Assembly: GCA_037129925.1 (NCBI GenBank)
Contig: JBAXTZ010000017.1
Location: 1-64,000 of the forward strand
Length of the DNA stretch: 64,000 bases
Source: JBAXTZ01 sp037129925
Lineage (GTDB): Bacteria > Bacillota > Negativicutes > JBAXTZ01
Direction of reading: 5' to 3'
Shown: positions 58,894 through 64,000 of the stretch, in pieces
Position numbering within the stretch: the first letter of the stretch is position 1
Layout: the number at the start of each line of letters is the position of its first letter
Program-made: the position numbers and the translations under genes
Notes under the pieces: generated by a model
Seen by the model: only the letters and a program-made list of their open reading frames with translations
Database searches by the model: none
What the model was told of the DNA's origin: nothing

Positions 58894-60823
58894 ACGTTTT
58901 ACAGCTTTAGCACTTATCCTTACTTTACTCTTCTCAATGACTTGCTACGCGAGCAATCCTAGCCCAGTTGGCCCCTTAGGTAACCTTCCGGAACTTGGTG
59001 CTGACAATGCAATTCTTGTTAAAGACGGTGTTGCAGACCCAATGTATAATTTTGATTTAAAATGGTACCAATTTGCACCAAACAGTTTGTTAGCAAGTGA
59101 CGCTAACGGACTGACGCTGTCGCTGTCACAAGATACATTTGCCCGGTTTCTACATCAACACAACTGGGCAGATGTTATTGGTTTACCAGCCTCGACCCTT
59201 CTAGGGTCAGATGCGATAGGTGCAACCGTCTATGTACCGCAGTCTACTTTTGCACAGTTCGCGCACCAACACGGCTGGACAGATTTGAACCTCGATGTTG
59301 ACCATCAATTCGCAACCACTACACAATTAGCGAATATTGATTTAGCGCTGCAAGGTGTCAAGACTGCGGAAGCCGCAGCCTTGGCCGCCGCAGTAGCCGC
59401 CGGTGATGCTCACACCGACGCTCAAACAGCCATAACCTCTGCGGCTACGGCAAATACTACAGCAAACGGCGCGGTGGTCACAGCTAACGCTATAGATGCT
59501 AAAGCAACTAAAGCACAGACGGATTCTGCAGCTGCGGTAGTAACAGCTAACAGTGCCGGTATTACGGCTAAATCCGCACTAGATACGGCTAAGGCAGCCG
59601 TTAATCCAAAAGACGGTAATTATATTGCCTTAACAACCACTGCTTATACTACCGCAGCAACGGTGGCGGGCTTGGGTGTTTGGCAAGGCACGATTCAAAG
59701 TGCTGTAAACGGTACCAAAGGCGATGTGTCAAACATACAAGGACAGTTACCAGGCATTAATACCAATATTACCGCGCTAGGCGCTAAAGTCGATACGATT
59801 AACGCAAGTTTAACGGCTACGGATGGCGTAATTAATAAACGAATCGACAGCGTTGAGAAAGCGGTTAATGCTCTCGACGATTATAACATCACGAAACTCG
59901 GAACTTTATCTGTAGCCGACATAGCCGCGAATAAATCTCTCCCTATATTTGAAGTGCTTGATAAAGTCACGGGAGCGGATATGTACGGTGCTTACATCGT
60001 CGATATCATAACAGTATCTAATCATGTTGAAGATCACGCTACCGCAAAGTTTGAAGTCAACAACGGATATATCACTGATATACTTTGGCTACCAAACACT
60101 CGTTGGGCAGGTAAACTCTGGTTCACACAAACTAAGATGTGGTTCGGAATGCCACTCGTCGCAGACTTAAACTACTCATATCAATATCCGGTGGATGTTT
60201 ATGCGAGTATTGTATCCCGCTCTTCAGACGCATTAGTCCCTCATATCAAAGCTCTAGGTACTGTCTCAGAGGTCCATAGCACTACTGGTAACACTACCTC
60301 TGTTTACGGCTCAAGTTTTGGGGCAAGTACGAACAACTACACTTCGGCAAACGTGATCGATAAAAGATTGAAACTGCCGAAAGAAGCCTACCTCGGGGCA
60401 CTGGCCGCTGGAACGACACTACCTACTACCGGTTATAAAGTTCCAAACCTACGCTACTACAGCAAGGTAATTGTTACTTATAAACAGGTAGACACTGATG
60501 GGTGGTACAGCCCAGGGAACGTAACCGAGACGTTTAACATAGACCCTACCTCAGTAGACGGAACAGCTAATTATTTAGTCTTCGGTTATAGCAAGACCAA
60601 CGTGGCCAACGACATTACATCAGGAAACTTCTATAAAGGAAATTCTAAACAAGACGATTGGCATAGTTCAGGCAATACGATGCCGATTAAAGAGATAGTT
60701 CCGATGTATGGTGTCTACATCGATTATAAAAACAATACTGTGGCTGCTTACACGAGCTACTGGACTAGCGCACTTGGTTGGCTTAATGGTAAAGACTTCA
60801 TCTCGATTGTTTTGGAACAATAA
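58886..60823 (+). CDS. Fibre-like protein with Sec signal peptide
   Basis: The 645-residue protein begins with a textbook signal peptide (basic VKR, hydrophobic core 5-18, probable cleavage after CYA near residue 23). Two similar 50-residue blocks follow (SLLASDANGLTLSLSQDTFARFLHQH and STLLGSDAIGATVYVPQSTFAQFAHQH). A long Ala/Thr coiled coil (145-240, 265-330) and a beta-rich C-terminal domain complete it. Fibre architecture with an export signal is unusual: assembled phage fibres are not secreted. It may be a prophage-encoded surface or secreted adhesin-like factor. The patatin gene follows. Confidence 0.7.
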   Translation: MVKRFTALALILTLLFSMTCYASNPSPVGPLGNLPELGADNAILVKDGVADPMYNFDLKWYQFAPNSLLASDANGLTLSLSQDTFARFLHQHNWADVIGLPASTLLGSDAIGATVYVPQSTFAQFAHQHGWTDLNLDVDHQFATTTQLANIDLALQGVKTAEAAALAAAVAAGDAHTDAQTAITSAATANTTANGAVVTANAIDAKATKAQTDSAAAVVTANSAGITAKSALDTAKAAVNPKDGNYIALTTTAYTTAATVAGLGVWQGTIQSAVNGTKGDVSNIQGQLPGINTNITALGAKVDTINASLTATDGVINKRIDSVEKAVNALDDYNITKLGTLSVADIAANKSLPIFEVLDKVTGADMYGAYIVDIITVSNHVEDHATAKFEVNNGYITDILWLPNTRWAGKLWFTQTKMWFGMPLVADLNYSYQYPVDVYASIVSRSSDALVPHIKALGTVSEVHSTTGNTTSVYGSSFGASTNNYTSANVIDKRLKLPKEAYLGALAAGTTLPTTGYKVPNLRYYSKVIVTYKQVDTDGWYSPGNVTETFNIDPTSVDGTANYLVFGYSKTNVANDITSGNFYKGNSKQDDWHSSGNTMPIKEIVPMYGVYIDYKNNTVAAYTSYWTSALGWLNGKDFISIVLEQ

Positions 60824-60845
60824 TAAATTTCGGAGGAAAAGAAAA

Positions 60846-61823
60846 ATGCTAAACTCGATGTCAGGTAAGCTACAGGTAATCACTCCAGCAGACCGTCCAA
60901 CATTGGCAAGCGTGAAGAACGGAGTTTTCAGCGGAGGTGGAGCCAAAGGGGTGGCTTATAGCAAAGTCCTAGAGTTCCTCGAAGCAAACAATGTTAAATT
61001 CAAGAATGTTGCCGGAGCGTCAGCGGGTGCTATTACTGCATACCTTATTGCACTCGGCTACAGTGCCAAAGAGGTAGCACAGATTTTAGCTGAGAAAAAC
61101 CTTGGGGACTTCCTGGACTCAAAAATACCTTTACAACGTGTTATCGAGGACCCGTTAATCTTGGTCGGCCCCGAGGGGCTGCTCAAAGGGTGGCCGCTCA
61201 TTTTGCTGAACGACTTACTCAGGTACTGGGGCATCTGTAATGGACGCGCGATAAAAGGCTGGTTCAGGGATTTGGCGATTGCCAAAGGATTTGACCCGGC
61301 AATCACCTTTAAGCAGCTTTACGACAAAACCGGTATCGGTTTGTACGTTATCAACTGCAATGTTAGCCGCGCTAAATATGTTATCCGCAGCTGGGAACAC
61401 AGTCCGGACTTTAGCGTAGTACTGGCAATCCGGACTTCGATGAGTATTCCGTTCGCTTTCGCACCGGAGCACATTGATGGAGAGGTATTTGTTGACGGCG
61501 GTACTACCAATAATATGCCTATTGGTCTGTTCGACGATTTGGGCTATGCACCTAATGAGACTGTTGGCTTCATGACTTCGATTGAAGCAGAGGTAATTAC
61601 TCCGCCGGCAGTTTACTTTAAGAACGTAGTGGGTTTTCTTGGGCGTTTGTACTCCACGTTTTCAAACACAAGCTATGATGCAATGATTAAAGCCGGAAAT
61701 GCTAACCGGATAATCTTCATTGACCCCAAAGATGTCGGCACGTTGGAGTTCGTAATCCCGCCCAAGAAGCTTGAAGATATTCTCCAATCTGCAACCAAAG
61801 CGTGCGAAGCATTTTTCAAATGA
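60846..61823 (+). CDS. Patatin-like phospholipase
   Basis: The 325-residue protein carries the complete patatin catalytic set: oxyanion motif SGGGAKG (near 23-29), nucleophile Ser in GASAGA (near 52-57) and Asp in VDGGTTNN (near 209-216). It should hydrolyse acyl esters of phospholipids. No signal peptide is visible from ATG 60846, which has GGAGGAAAAG upstream; the longer frame from 60708 lies inside the previous gene. It sits between the secreted fibre-like gene and small membrane proteins, the lysis position. It may help release progeny, act as a toxin, or act in phage competition. Confidence 0.88.
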   Translation: MLNSMSGKLQVITPADRPTLASVKNGVFSGGGAKGVAYSKVLEFLEANNVKFKNVAGASAGAITAYLIALGYSAKEVAQILAEKNLGDFLDSKIPLQRVIEDPLILVGPEGLLKGWPLILLNDLLRYWGICNGRAIKGWFRDLAIAKGFDPAITFKQLYDKTGIGLYVINCNVSRAKYVIRSWEHSPDFSVVLAIRTSMSIPFAFAPEHIDGEVFVDGGTTNNMPIGLFDDLGYAPNETVGFMTSIEAEVITPPAVYFKNVVGFLGRLYSTFSNTSYDAMIKAGNANRIIFIDPKDVGTLEFVIPPKKLEDILQSATKACEAFFK

Positions 61824-62188
61824 TAACGCGAATTGTCGTTCTGGTCACGCTAATCATGTTGCTGTGCGGGGCGGTTTATGCCGACACCATGCCGCCTCCG
61901 GCAACGCCGTTACCATGGACGGAATGGGATAGTTGGGAGCGCACCATAGCGAACGCTGTTAACGACATAGGGATGCCGGTAGGCGCGGTGATCATAGCCT
62001 TATATCTGTTATATAGCGTGTTTATGGACTTGAAAGCTTTTTGCTTTGGTACGATGAAAACCTATTTCGACACCCGCGCAAGCACTACCAAAGAGATTGT
62101 TGACAGTAATATTGAGACTAATAAAATTCTTATTAACGAACTAATCAAGGCGCGAATACGCCCGGAGGTTGGAGATGGAACTAAGTAA
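61820..62188 (+). CDS. Membrane protein of the lysis region (holin-like candidate, 122 aa)
   Basis: ATG 61820 overlaps the patatin stop. The protein has a hydrophobic N-terminus (about 3-20) that resembles a signal/anchor ending near VYAD, a second membrane helix (about 53-72) and a charged coiled C-terminus. Small size, two hydrophobic segments and position suggest a holin or accessory lysis protein; no family signature. It overlaps the next gene by 14 bases. Confidence 0.55.
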   Translation: MITRIVVLVTLIMLLCGAVYADTMPPPATPLPWTEWDSWERTIANAVNDIGMPVGAVIIALYLLYSVFMDLKAFCFGTMKTYFDTRASTTKEIVDSNIETNKILINELIKARIRPEVGDGTK

Positions 62189-62465
62189 TATATTTTCAGG
62201 TGGGGTCGCCTTGGCGGCGTTGATCATCATTTGGCGCAGCCGCAAGGTCAAACTGGAAGTAGGCGACTGGCAAGCAATGATTTCCGATAACCGGGATGCT
62301 GTCAATAAGCAAATTGAAACGGTTGATAAACAGATCGCAACGCTCCAGCAGATACTCGATAAACTCATCGCGCATGATATGGTCCTAGAAAATCACGGTA
62401 ACAGAATATCAATGCTGGAACGCTACAGCAATACCAAACAGCAGGTACAGCAAGAAAATCAATAG
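62175..62465 (+). CDS. Membrane-anchored coiled-coil protein (96 aa)
   Basis: One N-terminal membrane helix (about 8-21) is followed by a coiled coil (VNKQIETVDKQIATLQQILDKL) and an ENHGNRISMLER segment, like haemolysin-XhlA/BhlA-type lysis accessory proteins. GAGGTTGG precedes ATG 62175. It fits a holin-associated or spanin-like role; evidence is structural only. Confidence 0.6.
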   Translation: MELSNIFSGGVALAALIIIWRSRKVKLEVGDWQAMISDNRDAVNKQIETVDKQIATLQQILDKLIAHDMVLENHGNRISMLERYSNTKQQVQQENQ

Positions 62466-62477
62466 GAGGTAAACTAA

Positions 62478-62570
62478 ATGGACAACAGATGGAAAGGTTT
62501 AGCGTTGTTGGCAGGGTTTGTGGCAATAATCGCTATCGGCACGGCACTAATACAACATTTTGGAAAGTAG
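62478..62570 (+). CDS. Membrane micropeptide (30 aa)
   Basis: ATG 62478 has an AGGAGG site eight bases upstream. The 30-residue product is one membrane helix (about 7-24) with short polar ends. Possibly a minimal holin. It is directly followed by the endolysin remnant. Confidence 0.5.
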   Translation: MDNRWKGLALLAGFVAIIAIGTALIQHFGK

Positions 62571-62571
62571 G

Positions 62572-62646
62572 TTGGTTTGGGAGAATATTATACCGAACGT
62601 TTTAGCGCGGGAGGGCTACACGCTCAGGCACAGGAGGTTAAAAATG
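62572..62646 (+). pseudogene. Internally deleted endolysin (GH108-like start)
   Basis: In the usual endolysin place, a frame reads WENIIPNVLAREG, like the opening of GH108 lysozymes (where the catalytic Glu lies in an EGGY motif). It then changes abruptly to basic residues and runs into the downstream gene's ATG. Only about 16 lysozyme-like codons remain, so the catalytic domain is gone. Based on a short motif, so tentative. Confidence 0.45.
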
Positions 62647-62955
62647 ACGGAGCAAGAATGCACGGAGATGAACGCAACGACAAAAGCGGTTGCACTGCCG
62701 CCGGGGGCGAAAATGTCTAACGGCGCAATAATCGGAAAGGCTCTGACCGAAAAAGACAGAGCTGACATGATCGCAAGTCGAAGAAATTTAGCTGAGCCGG
62801 TTGATCAGGAAAACAGCATTTCGGCTGATATAGAGGTTGACCCTTTAACCGGCAACCCGCATTTAACAGCGGATTATAAAAACAAGGGATTGGATATTTA
62901 CGCCGATGCTTCGGTCGATAAAATCAAGATCGGTGTTTCCAAAAAGTTCGATTAA
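62644..62955 (+). CDS. Hypothetical protein at the right end (103 aa)
   Basis: ATG 62644 follows AGGAGG. The protein has an unstructured first half and a strand-rich C-terminus (YKNKGLDIYADASVDKIKIGVSKKFD). It is the last phage gene before a strong terminator and attR. No family recognised. Confidence 0.55.
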   Translation: MTEQECTEMNATTKAVALPPGAKMSNGAIIGKALTEKDRADMIASRRNLAEPVDQENSISADIEVDPLTGNPHLTADYKNKGLDIYADASVDKIKIGVSKKFD

Positions 62956-62964
62956 GTGTATCGT

Positions 62965-62995
62965 AGCGGTGGCGATTGCTGCCGCTCTTTTTTTA
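62965..62995 (+). terminator. Terminator at the end of the phage late operon
   Basis: AGCGGTGGC/GCTGCCGCT (two G-T pairs) with loop GATT is followed by CTTTTTTT. It closes the rightward transcript. Confidence 0.88.
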
Positions 62996-63047
62996 TGCTA
63001 TAATCAGTTTACATCACAGCATTAAGATGTTTCACGAGCCTGATTTT

Positions 63048-63069
63048 ACTTCACCATTCACTTCACCTT
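63048..63069 (+). promoter_or_regulatory. Right arm-type integrase sites (candidate)
   Basis: ACTTCACCAT (63048-63057) and ACTTCACCTT (63060-63069) echo the tandem TACTTCACCAT copies near attL. The rest of the 180-bp non-coding end (62996-63176) shows no other clear feature. Confidence 0.5.
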
Positions 63070-63176
63070 ATAGAATTATAAAGGCTTAAAAAACATTATA
63101 AATGGTTAAGTGGTCAAAGCAAATCAACCGTTAAAACCCAACAAGTATAAGGCTCTAAAGCTGTTTAGTTGCATTT

Positions 63177-63221
63177 TTGGGGTGGTAGAGGCCGCAAGTT
63201 CAAGTCTTGTCGCTCCGACCA
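63177..63221 (+). repeat. attR core (45-bp direct repeat)
   Basis: Identical to the 3' end of tRNA-Pro at 14497-14541. The 5' part of the tRNA is absent here, so this copy is not a gene. It is followed by the original host terminator. Confidence 0.95.
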
Positions 63222-63230
63222 GAATATTTT

Positions 63231-63257
63231 ACGGCATACATTGTATGCCGTTTTTTT
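63231..63257 (+). terminator. Original terminator of tRNA-Pro, stranded beyond attR
   Basis: ACGGCATA/TATGCCGT with a 5-base loop and seven Ts, directly after the att repeat. Before integration it would have followed the tRNA by ten bases. Confidence 0.8.
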
Positions 63258-63302
63258 ACAATTATGACACACATTGTAACTGAAATTGTGAGATAATTGT
63301 TA

Positions 63303-63350
63303 AGAACTCAGAACTCAGAACTCAGAACTCAGAACTCAGAACTCAGAACT
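63303..63350 (+). repeat. Heptamer tandem repeat upstream of htpX
   Basis: About seven perfect copies of AGAACTC end 11 bp before the htpX start and abut its GGGGG ribosome site. Copy-number change could alter htpX expression. It belongs to the same class of short-unit spacers as those around yicC. Confidence 0.8.
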
Positions 63351-63361
63351 TAGGGGGATGT

Positions 63362-64000
63362 ATGAATAATCTAAAAACGACGTTTCTATTGGTTTTGTTA
63401 ACCGTGATATTGATGATGGTCGGGCAAGCCTTCGGCGGTCGCGGTGGGATGACGCTGATGTTGTTTGTGTCGTTAGGAATGAACTTGGTTAGTTATTGGT
63501 ATAGCGATAAAATTGTGTTGAAGATGTACAAAGCGCGTCAGGTTACTAGCGAGCAAGCACCGGCGTTATATCATATTGTGGAAAATTTGGCGGCCTACGC
63601 GGAATTGCCGATGCCAAAAGTTTATGTAATCGACTCGGACACACCAAACGCCTTCGCCACCGGCCGCAGTCCCGCACACGCGGCGGTTGCTGTAACTACC
63701 GGCATAATTCGTGTTTTGGATAAGGATGAATTAGAAGCGGTGCTGGCGCACGAACTAGCCCATGTAAAACATCGTGATACTTTAATCGGCACGATGGTTG
63801 CTTCCATTGCCGGAGTTATTACCTGGATATCAACCATGGCGCAATGGGCGATGATATTTGGTGGCCGCGGTGGCGACCGCGAGGAAGGCGGCGGGCTTGT
63901 CGGTTCACTGTTTATGATAATTTTGGCGCCGATTGCAGCGACTTTAGTGCAACTGGCGATTTCCCGGTCGCGTGAATTTGAAGCTGATTATGGCGCAGCG
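63362..64000 (+). CDS. htpX: Zinc metalloprotease HtpX (partial)
   Basis: HtpX is a membrane protease that removes damaged membrane proteins. The visible 213 codons have two N-terminal membrane helices, the DTPNAFATG motif, the zinc site HELAHVKHRDT (near residue 130), further membrane helices and the RSREFEADYGAA block containing the third zinc ligand. The C-terminus runs past the window. ATG 63362 lies close to GGGGGA. Confidence 0.9.
   Translation, partial: MNNLKTTFLLVLLTVILMMVGQAFGGRGGMTLMLFVSLGMNLVSYWYSDKIVLKMYKARQVTSEQAPALYHIVENLAAYAELPMPKVYVIDSDTPNAFATGRSPAHAAVAVTTGIIRVLDKDELEAVLAHELAHVKHRDTLIGTMVASIAGVITWISTMAQWAMIFGGRGGDREEGGGLVGSLFMIILAPIAATLVQLAISRSREFEADYGAA

Larger units (their letters stand above)
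14542..63176 (+). mobile_element. Siphovirus-type prophage integrated in tRNA-Pro
   Basis: About 48.6 kb lies between a 45-bp direct repeat formed by the tRNA-Pro 3' end. It starts with a minus-strand tyrosine integrase and holds a divergent repressor/Cro switch, replication, packaging, head, tail and lysis-region genes in standard temperate order. Head genes are lambda-like (Nu1/GpA terminase, ClpP-type protease with nested scaffold, D and E proteins). Several genes are damaged: an amber-split methylase, a deleted endolysin, and debris beside the repressor. Inducibility is therefore doubtful. Confidence 0.93.

Noticed and set aside
58886..58960. Lipoprotein signal (Cys near residue 21) for the exported fibre-like protein
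   Set aside because: The residues before Cys (SMT) do not fit a lipobox; an ordinary cleavage after CYA is more likely.
63177..63221. Second tRNA-Pro gene
   Set aside because: Only the 3' half is present; upstream bases do not form an acceptor or D-arm, so it is attR.
63303..63350. AGAACTC repeats as a CRISPR or origin iterons
   Set aside because: Seven-base perfect tandem without spacers, next to a ribosome site; it matches the simple spacer repeats elsewhere in this chromosome.

Overview
The window shows a stretch of a Bacillota-type chromosome (about 45-50% GC, Shine-Dalgarno led genes, SAM-I riboswitch, RqcH, RemA/DUF370, DnaD-type phage replication) interrupted by one apparently intact but partly eroded temperate phage of about 48.7 kb. 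The housekeeping order rqcH / dapF-yicC-remA-gmk-rpoZ-metK-priA fits Clostridia or Negativicutes. I lean to Negativicutes, but this is inference: nothing here proves an outer membrane.

Left chromosomal arm (1-14541): a beheaded metallophosphoesterase, an AAA+/DUF4143 ATPase, a secreted YdcF/DUF218 protein and rqcH lie on the minus strand. The plus strand then carries dapF, yicC, remA (with an unusual charged tail), gmk, rpoZ, a SAM-I riboswitch with metK, priA, an M20 amidohydrolase, rmuC and tRNA-Pro(GGG). Several chromosomal spacers are built from short tandem units.

Prophage (14542-63176): it is integrated in the 3' end of tRNA-Pro, with a 45-bp direct repeat at both ends (attL 14497-14541, attR 63177-63221) and TACTTCACC-type repeats inside each end that look like integrase arm sites. 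Order from the left: integrase (minus strand); small genes; a membrane-anchored double-SWIM protein; decayed gene debris; a multi-HTH repressor facing a Cro-like gene across four 15-bp operator-like sites; early genes; DUF2303 and DnaD replication proteins; an adenine methylase broken by an in-frame TAG; a large cytosine methylase; a run of Cys-rich microproteins; a second small tyrosine recombinase; an ArpU-like late regulator; then a lambda-like head module (Nu1/GpA terminase, portal, ClpP-like protease with nested scaffold, decoration protein, E-type capsid) and a siphovirus tail module (tube, frameshifted G/GT chaperone, tape measure, L, NlpC/P60, J, fibres). After the tail come a collagen-like protein, a fibre-like protein with a secretion signal, a patatin phospholipase, small membrane proteins and the ghost of a GH108-type endolysin.

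The most unusual structure is a pair of related regulatory cassettes inserted into the late operon at 33390-35323 and 42579-44969. Each has a minus-strand 68-aa XRE repressor, a divergent promoter, a leader with an identical-arm 42-nt palindrome followed by a Shine-Dalgarno that repeats part of that palindrome, a plus-strand antirepressor-type gene (AntA/KilAC in one, BRO in the other), and the same 35-nt terminator border. The second cassette also carries a DUF4160-DUF2442-zinc-ribbon trio. They look like two copies of one self-regulated module.

Right chromosomal arm (63222-64000): the old tRNA terminator, a heptamer repeat and the first 213 codons of htpX.
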